Positions 1-7,192 of a DNA stretch of 9,092 bases are shown piece by piece. Positions within the stretch are counted from its first letter, which is position 1. Each line of letters opens with the position of its first letter. Below the pieces are notes generated by a model, which searched no databases, was not told the origin of the DNA, and saw nothing but the letters and a program-made list of their open reading frames with translations. The DNA is from Flavobacteriales bacterium (lineage in GTDB: Bacteria > Bacteroidota > Bacteroidia > Flavobacteriales > UA16): the NCBI GenBank assembly GCA_030831885.1, contig JAURKF010000179.1, positions 1 to 9,092 of the forward strand, written 5' to 3'. The translations under genes were made by a program, and so were the position numbers.

Positions 1-90
1 ATTGAGTGCGCCATGCTCGAGCGCGAGCTTCGACATGACGGTGAAGATAGTGGTGCCCACGTGGGGCAGCTTGCTGGGATGGGAAGACAT
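1..90 (-). CDS. Methionine aminotransferase-like PLP-dependent aminotransferase (N-terminal fragment)
   Basis: Reading the minus strand from the ATG at 90-88 gives 30 open codons to the window edge, containing SKLPHVGTTIFTVMSKLALE and then HGALN. This closely resembles the N-terminus of the E. coli YbdL / kynurenine-oxoglutarate transaminase-like family, which as I recall it begins SKLPxxGTTIFTxMSxLA and leads into LSQGFPDF. Those cytosolic class I/II aminotransferases transfer the amino group of methionine and some aromatic amino acids to 2-oxo acids; some act in methionine salvage. The catalytic lysine and PLP-binding core lie outside the window, so function rests on the N-terminal motif only. 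The start is supported by an in-frame TGA upstream and by a TATCTTGC box starting 12 bases before the ATG. It is divergent from purL. Confidence 0.8.
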   Translation of the reverse strand, partial: MSSHPSKLPHVGTTIFTVMSKLALEHGALN

Positions 91-94
91 GCCC

Positions 95-102
95 GCAAGA
101 TA
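95..102 (-). promoter_or_regulatory. Putative -7 box of the aminotransferase gene (leaderless geometry)
   Basis: On the minus strand TATCTTGC is followed by four bases and then the ATG. It matches the first six positions (TAnnTT) of the Bacteroidota TAnnTTTG box and has the same four-base spacing to ATG as dtd, recG and the SDR gene. On its own the match is weak (ends GC, not TG); the shared geometry is what makes it credible. Confidence 0.4.
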
Positions 103-149
103 GTATCCAGACCATCATGACCCACATGGGCCACTTGCTTCTCTCTGGC

Positions 150-291
150 GTAAGGACGCGCTGCAGCGCGTCCACTATAGCATGAGGGCGTACTGCAGTG
201 CGCCCACAGACACCTCTGCAGCATGAGCACCTAGAGTGAGGGCATGAGCACCACCAAGGTAAGGACGCGCTGCAGTGCGCCCACAGACACC
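150..291. repeat. Cluster of three related 20-bp palindromes with flanking direct repeats
   Basis: Palindrome 1 (154-173) is perfect: GGACGCGCTG then CAGCGCGTCC. Palindrome 2 (186-205) is GGGCGTACTG then CAGTGCGCCC, with one non-matching pair. Palindrome 3 (263-282) joins the left half of 1 to the right half of 2, at the central CTGCAG. A 17-base left flank is shared at 150-166 and 259-275, and a 22-base right flank at 193-214 and 270-291. A shorter repeat, GCATGAGCACC, occurs at 221-231 and 242-252. The block sits between the divergent aminotransferase and purL genes and has no convincing coding content. It resembles the small dispersed palindromes of many Bacteroidota intergenic regions; a role is not evident. 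Confidence 0.75.
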
Positions 292-343
292 CTTGCTGCA
301 CGAGCGCCTAGAACGTGCGCATGAACGCCACAGCGTCCCCCTC

Positions 344-374
344 TTTGAAAAGGACCACCCTCGTGCTACCTTCG
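344..374 (+). promoter_or_regulatory. purL promoter (Bacteroidota -33/-7 type)
   Basis: TTTG at 344-347, exactly 19 bases, then TACCTTCG at 367-374. This matches the Bacteroidota primary-sigma consensus (TTTG or TTG, about 19 bases, TAnnTTTG) with one change in the -7 box. Transcription would start near 379, giving a leader of about 15 bases before the purL ATG, with no Shine-Dalgarno sequence. Confidence 0.6.
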
Positions 375-393
375 CGCCTCAAAACACACCCCT

Positions 394-2628
394 ATGTCTG
401 CCTCCACGCAAATCGCCACCCTCGAGCAAGCCCGTGAAATGGGCCTTCGCCCAGATGAATTCGACAAGATCACGGAGATCCTCGGCCGCACTCCAAACTT
501 CACCGAAATGTGCGTTTACTCGGTGATGTGGAGCGAACACTGCTCATACAAAAACAGCATCAAGTGGTTGAAGACCTTACCGAAAGATGGTCCGCATATG
601 CTTGTGAAGGCCGGTGAGGAAAACGCAGGATTGGTGGATATTGGTGATGGCATGGGTTGCGCTTTCAAGATTGAATCGCACAACCATCCGAGTGCCATTG
701 AGCCCTATCAAGGAGCTGCTACAGGTGTAGGTGGTATTAACCGCGACATCTTCACCATGGGCGCTCGTCCTGTGGCGCAACTCAACTCATTGCGCTTCGG
801 TAAACTCGATAATCCGCGCACCAAGTGGCTGATGGCCGGCGTAGTGAAAGGCATCGGCGACTATGGCAATGCATTCGGCATTCCTACCGTGGGTGGTGAG
901 GTATATTTCGATGAATCATATCAAAGCAACTGCCTGGTGAACGCAATGTCGGTGGGATTAATCGACACACAGAAAATTATTTCAGCAAAAGCCAAAGGCC
1001 CCGGAAACCCTGTATTCATTGTGGGTTCAGCTACAGGTAAAGACGGAATCAAAGGGGCTTCTTTCGCATCTAAAGATATTACCGCGGAAAGCGCCAAGGA
1101 TCTACCCAGCGTTCAAGTGGGAGATCCATTTCAGGAAAAGCTTCTGCTAGAAGCAACGATGGAACTTGCAGAAACCGATGCTATCGTTGGAATGCAAGAC
1201 ATGGGTGCAGCGGGCATTACCTGCAGCACTTCCGAGATGAGCGCAGGTGGCGGAGTAGGAATGGATATCCATCTCGATAAAGTACCAACGCGGCAGGCAG
1301 GTATGCAGCCTTTCGAAATACTACTGAGCGAATCGCAAGAGCGCATGCTCATCGTGGTTAAGAAGGGAGAAGAAGGTGTTGTAAATCGCATCTTCGAAAA
1401 GTGGGATTTGCATGCTGTTCATATCGGCGATGTAACCGAAGGCAACACACTCCGCTATTTTATGAATGGTGAACTCGTGAGTGAAATTCCGGCGAAGAGC
1501 CTTGTACTCGGCGGTGGCGCTCCTGTTTACGAGCGCGAATACACCGAGCCTGCCTATTACGCTGAAGCGAAGAAATTTTCGATTGAAAGCATCGCAGAGC
1601 CAAAAGACTTAGTGGTCGTAGCTCGTCAGTTGATGGCAAACCACAACATCGCAAGTAAGAAATGGATTTACGAACAATACGACAGCATGGTGGGCACAGC
1701 GAACATGAGCACCAACAAGCCGTCGGACGCAGCTGTTGTGAATATCAAAAACACCAACAAAGCGCTCGTTCTTTCGGTGGATTGTAATGGTCGTTATGTT
1801 CAGGCAGATCCAGAAATAGGCACTATGATAGCCGTATGCGAAGCAGCCCGCAACATCGTTTGCTCGGGCGGCGAACCCAGTGCTATTACCAACTGCCTAA
1901 ACTTCGGCAACCCATACAATCCGGAAGTGTACTGGCAATTCGTAGGTGCCATCAAAGGAATGGGTGCAGCGTGCAAAAAACTTGAAACACCGGTGACAGG
2001 TGGTAACGTGAGCTTCTACAACCAAACGGTAAATGCCGACGGTTCGGCCGCTCCTGTCTTCCCTACTCCGACCATCGGCATGCTGGGTCTGATGAAAGAT
2101 AAGAGTCTGCAAACAACGCTCGACTTCAAATACAAAGGCGACCTCATCTACTTGCTTGGCGTTCCGCGCAACGAGATTAACTCATCGGAGTACCTGTATT
2201 CCTTTCACGGCGTGAAAAATTCGCCGGCCCCGTTCTTCAACCTCGATGAAGAATTCCATCTGCAACAATGCATGAAGGAACTTATACGCAACAACTACAT
2301 TAGTTCTGCTCACGACGTAAGTGACGGCGGCCTGTTTGTTACACTTTGCGAAATGGGCTTACCCAACTCACTCGGTTTCGACATCGTTACCGACAGCGAA
2401 ATTCGCCGCGATGCATTCTTATTCGGTGAATCACAGAGCCGCATTGCCGTTACAGTAGTGGAAGATTACGAAGATGAGTTCCTTGACTTCGTTGGTGATA
2501 GCGGTGTGCAAGTAATGCTGCTCGGTCACGTCACCAAAGGACGCGTTACCGTGGATGAAGAGAACTTCGGTTTTATCGAAGACTACCGCGCACTTTACGA
2601 GCGAAGCATTGCAGAAGCGATGGCGTGA
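394..2628 (+). CDS. purL: Phosphoribosylformylglycinamidine synthase subunit PurL (small type)
   Basis: FGAM synthase, the fourth step of de novo purine synthesis in the cytosol: FGAR, ATP and ammonia from glutamine give FGAM, ADP and phosphate. At 744 residues it is the size of the small PurL (B. subtilis about 740), which works with separate PurS and PurQ, not the roughly 1,300-residue fused form. Visible motifs: WSEHCSYK with the active-site His at 49, [11 protein letters not shown] (94-104), [14 protein letters not shown] (241-254), [15 protein letters not shown] (269-283), CLNFGNP (501-507), TGGNVSFYN (535-543), AHDVSDGG (639-646) and FGESQSR (677-683), which mark the two AIRS-type ATP-binding halves. 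It is complete and undamaged. The ATG at 394 fits the family N-terminus and lies 20 bases after the promoter box. It stands alone: purS and purQ are not adjacent. It converges with the PKD gene downstream. Confidence 0.97.
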   Translation: MSASTQIATLEQAREMGLRPDEFDKITEILGRTPNFTEMCVYSVMWSEHCSYKNSIKWLKTLPKDGPHMLVKAGEENAGLVDIGDGMGCAFKIESHNHPSAIEPYQGAATGVGGINRDIFTMGARPVAQLNSLRFGKLDNPRTKWLMAGVVKGIGDYGNAFGIPTVGGEVYFDESYQSNCLVNAMSVGLIDTQKIISAKAKGPGNPVFIVGSATGKDGIKGASFASKDITAESAKDLPSVQVGDPFQEKLLLEATMELAETDAIVGMQDMGAAGITCSTSEMSAGGGVGMDIHLDKVPTRQAGMQPFEILLSESQERMLIVVKKGEEGVVNRIFEKWDLHAVHIGDVTEGNTLRYFMNGELVSEIPAKSLVLGGGAPVYEREYTEPAYYAEAKKFSIESIAEPKDLVVVARQLMANHNIASKKWIYEQYDSMVGTANMSTNKPSDAAVVNIKNTNKALVLSVDCNGRYVQADPEIGTMIAVCEAARNIVCSGGEPSAITNCLNFGNPYNPEVYWQFVGAIKGMGAACKKLETPVTGGNVSFYNQTVNADGSAAPVFPTPTIGMLGLMKDKSLQTTLDFKYKGDLIYLLGVPRNEINSSEYLYSFHGVKNSPAPFFNLDEEFHLQQCMKELIRNNYISSAHDVSDGGLFVTLCEMGLPNSLGFDIVTDSEIRRDAFLFGESQSRIAVTVVEDYEDEFLDFVGDSGVQVMLLGHVTKGRVTVDEENFGFIEDYRALYERSIAEAMA

Positions 2629-2637
2629 TGAATTGAA

Positions 2638-2656
2638 ATTCGCTCATCGAGCGAAT
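2638..2656. terminator. Hairpin between convergent purL and PKD genes
   Basis: ATTCGCTC, loop ATC, GAGCGAAT: a perfect 8-bp stem with a 3-base loop, in the 37-base gap between the stop codons of purL (+) and the PKD gene (-). Its position suits a terminator serving both strands. Neither side has a clear T tract, so a Rho-independent mechanism is not assured. Confidence 0.45.
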
Positions 2657-2665
2657 GTCATCGCA

Positions 2666-4240
2666 TCATTTAATCAATCTGCTGCTTGTTCTTCCATTCT
2701 CCGAAACAACCTCGAGCGTGTACATACCGCTAGTGATATGCTGAACATCACATGCGACCACTCGGCTCGATTGTGTGAGTTGAGAATAACGCTGCGAGAT
2801 TATTACACGTCCTGTTGCATCCAATAGTCGAACTTCTGCATTGCCCGTGCAATTTGTCGGGAACTCTATCCAAAGAGTTTCATTCATTGGATTCGGCCAG
2901 AAACGCGGTTCTGTATGAGGTGTAATTTCGCCGACACTCGCAATTACAACAGTCTCACACGTCGTCGCCGAACAAGCCGGATCGTCTAAATCGGAGTAGC
3001 TTACGCATAGTTGAAAGGCCCCATCTGCAGCATACGTGTGTGAGCCCGTCGATGAAAAGGTCTGTGGACTTCCGTCACCCCAATCAATCGAATAAACCGG
3101 ATTGATTGCTCCCGCGCCGGAAGCGGTGGCAAGCACTACATCGCCTGCTTGAGATACGGTAAGTTCCACCGTACATCCACCGGAGTTGTCTATAAGCGTT
3201 ACCTCAATGCAAGTATTCAACTGACATCCTGCCGGATTGTTGGCATCGGAATACAATCCGCAAATCTGATACGTTCCGCTAACGTCATACGTATGTGTTG
3301 GAGGTAATGTCGATTCACCAAAGGTGCCATCACCCCAATCGAAAAAATAGGATGGAGAATCTGCGCCTGCAGCAAGCACCTGCAATTCCACATTCAGACC
3401 ATCGATTGTTGCGACATAATCGAAATAGCAATCACCCAGTGGATCTACAACTACTTCTGTGCAAGCAGTCGATTGACAATTCGCATCACCTTCAATTCCG
3501 TAGTAAAGACAAACCTGATAATTCCCGGGGTTTGCGTAGGTATGACTTAGCGTGGGATTGTCATCATAGTTCCCATCACCCCAATCGATGTAATAATCAG
3601 CATCATTGCTGCCGTTACCAACGATTGAAAGTATTGCTGAAAAATTATTCAGGGTAACTTCCGGTTGTACAACGCATCCGATTCCGTCTGCGAATACTTC
3701 TACCTCCTGGCACTGAAACAAATCGCACGGCGACGCAGGGTCGGCATCATAAAGTGAAACGCAAATAGTGTAGATACCCGGCACAGCGTAGGCATGCAGA
3801 GCAGAATTGGCAACCTGTGTTGGACTTCCGTCGCCCCAATCAATCGTGTAAATAGGTAATGAAGTATTCAAACTGTAGGCTTGAACCTCCGCTGCCAGCC
3901 CTGCTGCGTGAACATTAAAGCCCAATGTGCAAGACCCCCCTGTTATGATAACCGAATCATACGAAAAAAATGAGCAATCGGGATTCTCTAGATCCACGTA
4001 GCTATAAAGGATAACGTATTGCCCTTCGGAAATATAGACGTGCTCGAAAAGCGGCGTCGATGAGGTATCCACCGAACCATCACCCCAATCAATGATGTAT
4101 TGAGGGCTAATTGCTCCGAAGCCAATAAACTCAGCCGTGATGGTCGAATTAAAACCTCCCAGGTTAAGATATGCCGTGCATTGTGCATTGACTTGCATCA
4201 CCACTATCATGGCTACAAGAAAAGTAAAGATTGATTTCAT
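2666..4240 (-). CDS. Secreted five-repeat PKD-domain protein with type IX sorting domain
   Basis: 524 residues. Residues 1-19 form a signal peptide (MKSIFTFLVAMIVVMQVNA), probably cut before Gln20; the site is not a lipobox because Gln precedes Cys21. Five PKD-like beta-sandwich repeats follow, each with DWGDG (51-55, 134-138, 219-223, 301-305, 386-390; spacing 82-85) and then an HxY strand (HVY, HAY, HTY). Repeats 2-5 each carry four cysteines in a fixed pattern. From about 444 the tail (PRFWPNP, then LLDATGRVI, then SGMYTLEV and a basic end, RLIK) has the form of a Por-secretion C-terminal sorting domain, so the protein should cross the outer membrane by the type IX system and be attached or released. 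No enzymatic domain is visible; PKD repeats usually act as spacers or binding modules, so an adhesive or surface-layer role is inferred. No T9SS gene is nearby. A TATGTTTG box lies 30 bases upstream of the ATG. Confidence 0.9.
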   Translation of the reverse strand: MKSIFTFLVAMIVVMQVNAQCTAYLNLGGFNSTITAEFIGFGAISPQYIIDWGDGSVDTSSTPLFEHVYISEGQYVILYSYVDLENPDCSFFSYDSVIITGGSCTLGFNVHAAGLAAEVQAYSLNTSLPIYTIDWGDGSPTQVANSALHAYAVPGIYTICVSLYDADPASPCDLFQCQEVEVFADGIGCVVQPEVTLNNFSAILSIVGNGSNDADYYIDWGDGNYDDNPTLSHTYANPGNYQVCLYYGIEGDANCQSTACTEVVVDPLGDCYFDYVATIDGLNVELQVLAAGADSPSYFFDWGDGTFGESTLPPTHTYDVSGTYQICGLYSDANNPAGCQLNTCIEVTLIDNSGGCTVELTVSQAGDVVLATASGAGAINPVYSIDWGDGSPQTFSSTGSHTYAADGAFQLCVSYSDLDDPACSATTCETVVIASVGEITPHTEPRFWPNPMNETLWIEFPTNCTGNAEVRLLDATGRVIISQRYSQLTQSSRVVACDVQHITSGMYTLEVVSENGRTSSRLIK

Positions 4241-4262
4241 AGATTCATACCATATGGTTCAA

Positions 4263-4270
4263 CAAACATA
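4263..4270 (-). promoter_or_regulatory. Putative -7 box of the PKD gene
   Basis: TATGTTTG on the minus strand is a perfect TAnnTTTG match, starting 30 bases before the ATG at 4240, so a leader of about 18 bases is expected. No good -33 TTG is seen at the usual distance of about 19 bases. Confidence 0.5.
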
Positions 4271-4438
4271 GCACGTTCAGTTTCTCAGAGGTTTTGTTTG
4301 ACAATAAAAACAAGAGGCCACCCATTGGCAGCCCCATGTCACTAAACCTTTAACCAAAACCTTCCCACTATGACTGTGGAGAGCTTTGAGGAGATAACCA
4401 CCGAATATCCCGAACAGTTCATAGAACAATAAAAAAAA

Positions 4439-4446
4439 TACCTTTG
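4439..4446 (+). promoter_or_regulatory. dtd -7 promoter box, leaderless geometry
   Basis: TACCTTTG, a perfect TAnnTTTG, is followed by CACA and then the dtd ATG. The first T is at -12 from the A of ATG, so transcription should begin at or beside the start codon. An A-rich run (4431-4438) precedes it. The -33 region is weak: only GTTC at 4417-4420. Confidence 0.6.
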
Positions 4447-4450
4447 CACA

Positions 4451-4903
4451 ATGCGAGTAGTAATTCAGCGCGTTCGTAACGCTTCTGTAACCATAGAAAA
4501 TAAACTGACTTCGTCCATTGGTCCGGGACTTCTGATATTGGTAGGGATTGAAGAAGCAGACACGGAAGAAAATGCCCTTTGGCTGGCACAGAAAATTGCA
4601 GCTATGCGCATTTTTTCGGACCACGAGGGGAAGATGAACCTCGATGTAGTGCAAGCGGGGGGCGAGCTACTGGTGGTAAGTCAATTCACCTTGCATGCTC
4701 AGACCAAAAAGGGCAATCGGCCTTCTTTCATTCGCGCTGCACGCCCCGAGAAAGCCATTCCGTTTTACGAATATTTTATTGCTCAGTTGGAAACTACCTC
4801 GGGAAGACCTGTCCGTACAGGAACATTTGGAGCCATGATGGATGTGGCGCTCATCAACGACGGACCGGTAACCATCTGGATGGATAGCGCCCAAAAGGAA
4901 TAA
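4451..4903 (+). CDS. dtd: D-aminoacyl-tRNA deacylase
   Basis: 150 residues, the normal DTD length. The enzyme hydrolyses D-aminoacyl-tRNAs, and also Gly-tRNA(Ala), in the cytosol, freeing tRNA and preventing misincorporation. The start [16 protein letters not shown] is the family N-terminus. The two signature motifs are SQFTL (77-81) and NDGPVT (136-141), the latter carrying the Gly-cis-Pro that is inserted into the partner subunit's active site to reject L-amino acids. KKGNRPSF (86-93) and [10 protein letters not shown] (123-132) are also typical. It is complete and undamaged. The start is fixed by homology and by the promoter box only four bases upstream. It is divergent from the PKD gene and 71 bases ahead of recG, which has its own promoter-like box, so an operon is not required. 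Confidence 0.97.
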   Translation: MRVVIQRVRNASVTIENKLTSSIGPGLLILVGIEEADTEENALWLAQKIAAMRIFSDHEGKMNLDVVQAGGELLVVSQFTLHAQTKKGNRPSFIRAARPEKAIPFYEYFIAQLETTSGRPVRTGTFGAMMDVALINDGPVTIWMDSAQKE

Positions 4904-4939
4904 ACTATCCTATCATTCCTTTCTATAGCATAATTCCGC

Positions 4940-4970
4940 TTCGCGAAATTGAGCCGCCTGCGTACCTTCG
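4940..4970 (+). promoter_or_regulatory. recG promoter, leaderless geometry
   Basis: TTCG at 4940-4943, 19 bases, then TACCTTCG at 4963-4970, then GCGC and the recG ATG. The -7 box is identical to that of purL and has the same distance to ATG as in dtd (first T at -12). The -33 element overlaps an imperfect hairpin, AATTCCGC / GCGAAATT (4932-4950, one C-A mismatch), that could act in dtd termination. Confidence 0.5.
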
Positions 4971-4974
4971 GCGC

Positions 4975-7068
4975 ATGCTCGAGAAAGACATACTCTACCT
5001 GAAGGGTGTGGGCCCGCAGCGCGCCGAAGTGCTGAAGGCCGAGCTGGGCATTACCACATGGGAAGACCTGCTCGAGTATTTCCCCTTTCGCTACATCGAC
5101 CGCTCGCAGATTATGCGCATCGCCGACATCCAATCGGAAGCGGCCAACGTGCAGCTCATCGGGCAAATCGTTTCTACGCGTGAAATTGGCGTTGGCAATG
5201 GCAAACGCTTAACAGCAGTTTTCCGAGATGAAAGCGGCGACATCGAGCTGGTGTGGTTCAAAGCACTGAAGTGGCTCGTGCAAAGTTTGAAGCTGAATCA
5301 ATCGTATGTGCTGTATGGCCGCCCCACCGAATTCAAAGGCCGATACAACATCACGCATCCTGAACTAGAGCTGCTCGAAGATGCGCGCATCACGCAAGGC
5401 AGCGAGCTGAAGCCTGTTTACAACACCACGCAGAAGTGCACCGCCAAAGGCTTGCACAGCAACGGCATCGCGAAGCTCACACGTCAGCTCATCGAAGAAG
5501 CCAAGCCTGCAGTGCCGGAAAATCTGCCTGCCTACATCATTGAACGCTTCAAGCTGATGCCGCGCGCTGAAGCCATCGCACAAGTGCATGTGCCTTCTAC
5601 GCTTCCCTTGCTCGAAGCCGCTCGCCGCAGACTGAAATTTGAAGAGCTCTTCTACATACAGATTCAACTCGGGAAACAAAAGCTCAGCAACACGCAACTC
5701 GAGCGCGGAGTGGTGTTCGAAAAGGTGGGCGACATCTTCAACAACTTTTACCACAACCACCTTCCGTTTGAACTCACGGGCGCACAGAAACGCGTGATGA
5801 AAGAAATACGCGCCGATGTGGCGCGCGGTCATCACATGAACCGACTCATTCAAGGCGATGTGGGTAGCGGCAAAACCATCGTTGCCCTGCTTTCTGCATT
5901 GCTCGCCATCGACAACGGCTATCAGGTGTGCCTCATGGTGCCCACAGAAATTCTGGCCATGCAGCACTTCGCATCCATCAGCGAATTGCTGCAACCAACG
6001 GGCGTTCAGGTAGCATTGCTTACCGGCTCTACTCCAAAATCGGAACGCAAGAAAATATTCGCTCAACTCGAATCAGGCGAACTCTCCTTCATCATCGGCA
6101 CGCACGCGCTGATTGAACCTACCGTGCAATTCATCAACCTGGGCCTTTGCATCATCGATGAGCAACATCGCTTCGGTGTGGCGCAGCGTGCATCGCTATG
6201 GAAGAAAGCTGCGCTGCCACCGCATGTCATTGTGATGACGGCCACGCCTATTCCACGCACGCTTGCCATGACGCTCTACGGCGACCTCGACATCAGCGTC
6301 ATCGATGAGTTGCCGCCGGGACGAAAGCCCATCAAAACCGAATGGAAAACCGACGCCAAGCGATTGGAAGTTTTTCAGTTCATGGAAAATGAAATCAAGA
6401 AAGGCCGACAGATCTACGTCGTGTATCCGCTCATTGCAGAAAGCGAAGCCATGGATTATAAAGACCTGCAAGACGGTTATGAATCCATAGTGCGCCGCTT
6501 CCCCATGCCGCAGTATCATGTGAGCATCGTGCATGGACAAATGAAAACGGACGCACGCGATTATGAAATGCAAAATTTCATTCAACGTAAAACGCAAATT
6601 CTGGTAGCGACTACGGTAATTGAAGTCGGTGTAAACGTTCCCAATGCCTCAGTGATGGTGATTGAAAGTGCTGAGCGCTTCGGGCTGTCGCAGCTGCACC
6701 AGTTGCGCGGACGCGTGGGCCGGGGTGCCGAGCAGAGCTATTGCATTTTGATGACCGGCGTAAAAATCAGCAAAGACAGTCGTACAAGATTGGAAACGAT
6801 GGTGCGCACCAACGACGGATTCGAAATCGCAGAAGTCGATTTGCAACTGCGCGGCCCCGGCGATCTGTCAGGTACACAACAAAGTGGCTTGCTTGACCTC
6901 AAAATAGCCGACTTAGCCAAAGACCAAGTGATGCTCTCCGCCGCCCGCGAACTCGCCCTCGAAATCCTCGACGAAGACCCGCACATGGAGCAGCCCAAAA
7001 ACCGCATCATCGTCGAGACGGTAAAGAAGATCAAGCAGAAGAAAACGGACTGGAGCAACATCTCATAA
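4975..7068 (+). CDS. recG: ATP-dependent DNA helicase RecG
   Basis: 697 residues, full length (E. coli 693). RecG is a monomeric double-strand DNA translocase that reverses stalled replication forks and moves branched junctions in recombination repair. Order: helix-hairpin-like start (LKGVGPQRAEVL, 9-20), OB-fold wedge region (about 55-150), then two helicase lobes. Motifs: Walker A GDVGSGKT (294-301), VPTEILA (322-328), GTHALI (375-380), DEQHRFGV (395-402) as the RecG-type DEAD-like box, TATPIPRTLA (422-431), VATTVIEVGVNVPNA (544-558), QLHQLRGRVGRG (573-584), and the RecG C-terminal signature LQLRGPGDLSGTQQSG (623-638), the TRG region that couples ATP use to translocation. All are intact. 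The TAA overlaps the first base of the long hairpin that follows. Confidence 0.98.
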   Translation: MLEKDILYLKGVGPQRAEVLKAELGITTWEDLLEYFPFRYIDRSQIMRIADIQSEAANVQLIGQIVSTREIGVGNGKRLTAVFRDESGDIELVWFKALKWLVQSLKLNQSYVLYGRPTEFKGRYNITHPELELLEDARITQGSELKPVYNTTQKCTAKGLHSNGIAKLTRQLIEEAKPAVPENLPAYIIERFKLMPRAEAIAQVHVPSTLPLLEAARRRLKFEELFYIQIQLGKQKLSNTQLERGVVFEKVGDIFNNFYHNHLPFELTGAQKRVMKEIRADVARGHHMNRLIQGDVGSGKTIVALLSALLAIDNGYQVCLMVPTEILAMQHFASISELLQPTGVQVALLTGSTPKSERKKIFAQLESGELSFIIGTHALIEPTVQFINLGLCIIDEQHRFGVAQRASLWKKAALPPHVIVMTATPIPRTLAMTLYGDLDISVIDELPPGRKPIKTEWKTDAKRLEVFQFMENEIKKGRQIYVVYPLIAESEAMDYKDLQDGYESIVRRFPMPQYHVSIVHGQMKTDARDYEMQNFIQRKTQILVATTVIEVGVNVPNASVMVIESAERFGLSQLHQLRGRVGRGAEQSYCILMTGVKISKDSRTRLETMVRTNDGFEIAEVDLQLRGPGDLSGTQQSGLLDLKIADLAKDQVMLSAARELALEILDEDPHMEQPKNRIIVETVKKIKQKKTDWSNIS

Positions 7069-7146
7069 AAGGGGTAATCGGAAAAGGGATAAGGGATAAT
7101 ACAGATGGTTGGCGCATAACCTTACCCCTTTTCCGATTACCCCTTT
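7068..7146 (+). terminator. Long inverted repeat directly after recG
   Basis: Bases 7068-7088 pair perfectly with 7126-7146 (21 bp); after one mismatch, 7090-7094 pair with 7120-7124, leaving a 25-base loop. The stem begins on the last base of the recG stop codon, so it very likely folds at the 3' end of the recG mRNA and protects or ends it. It has no strong T run and could equally be an inserted intergenic repeat. A second, more distal right arm (7148-7177) competes for the same left arm. Confidence 0.55.
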
Positions 7147-7181
7147 ACCCTTATCCCTTACCCCTTCTCCGATTACCGCTT
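7122..7181. repeat. Imperfect direct repeat between recG and the SDR gene
   Basis: Two 24-base copies at 7122-7145 and 7158-7181 (offset 36) differ at two positions; both contain TCCGATTACC. Together with the left arm at 7068-7100 they make a one-purine-arm, two-pyrimidine-arm block. The second copy ends at the putative SDR promoter box. The DNA strand bias is strong: purines to the left, pyrimidines to the right. Confidence 0.75.
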
Positions 7182-7188
7182 ATTTTTA
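7181..7188 (+). promoter_or_regulatory. Putative -7 box of the SDR gene, leaderless geometry
   Basis: TATTTTTA matches TAnnTTT with A in place of the last G, followed by CAAC and the ATG. The first T is again at -12. TTAC at 7158-7161 lies 19 bases upstream as a weak -33 candidate, inside the repeat. Confidence 0.4.
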
Positions 7189-7192
7189 CAAC

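Noticed and set aside
275..526. Open frame overlapping the purL start on the + strand
   Set aside because: Composition is repeat-derived (His, Pro, Arg and Ser rich), it runs through the purL promoter and into purL in another frame, and it matches no family I recognise.
2555..2827. 90-residue + strand frame across the purL end and the PKD gene tail
   Set aside because: It overlaps two well-supported genes and has no recognisable domain; an out-of-frame shadow.
4178..4240. PKD protein as a lipoprotein anchored at Cys21
   Set aside because: The residues before the cysteine are V-N-A-Q; a lipobox needs Gly, Ala or Ser at -1. Cys21 also fits position one of the repeat cysteine pattern.
4311..4438. 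Small RNA or short gene in the PKD-dtd intergenic region
   Set aside because: Only a 4-bp stem (CCAC/GTGG near 4365-4379) and no coding frame with support; nothing beyond the two promoter boxes can be defended.
7109..7192. Upstream TTG start adding 28 residues to the SDR protein
   Set aside because: The extra residues are translated from the pyrimidine-rich repeat block (Pro/Leu/Thr-rich). The ATG at 7193 begins the normal SDR N-terminus and has a promoter box 12 bases ahead.
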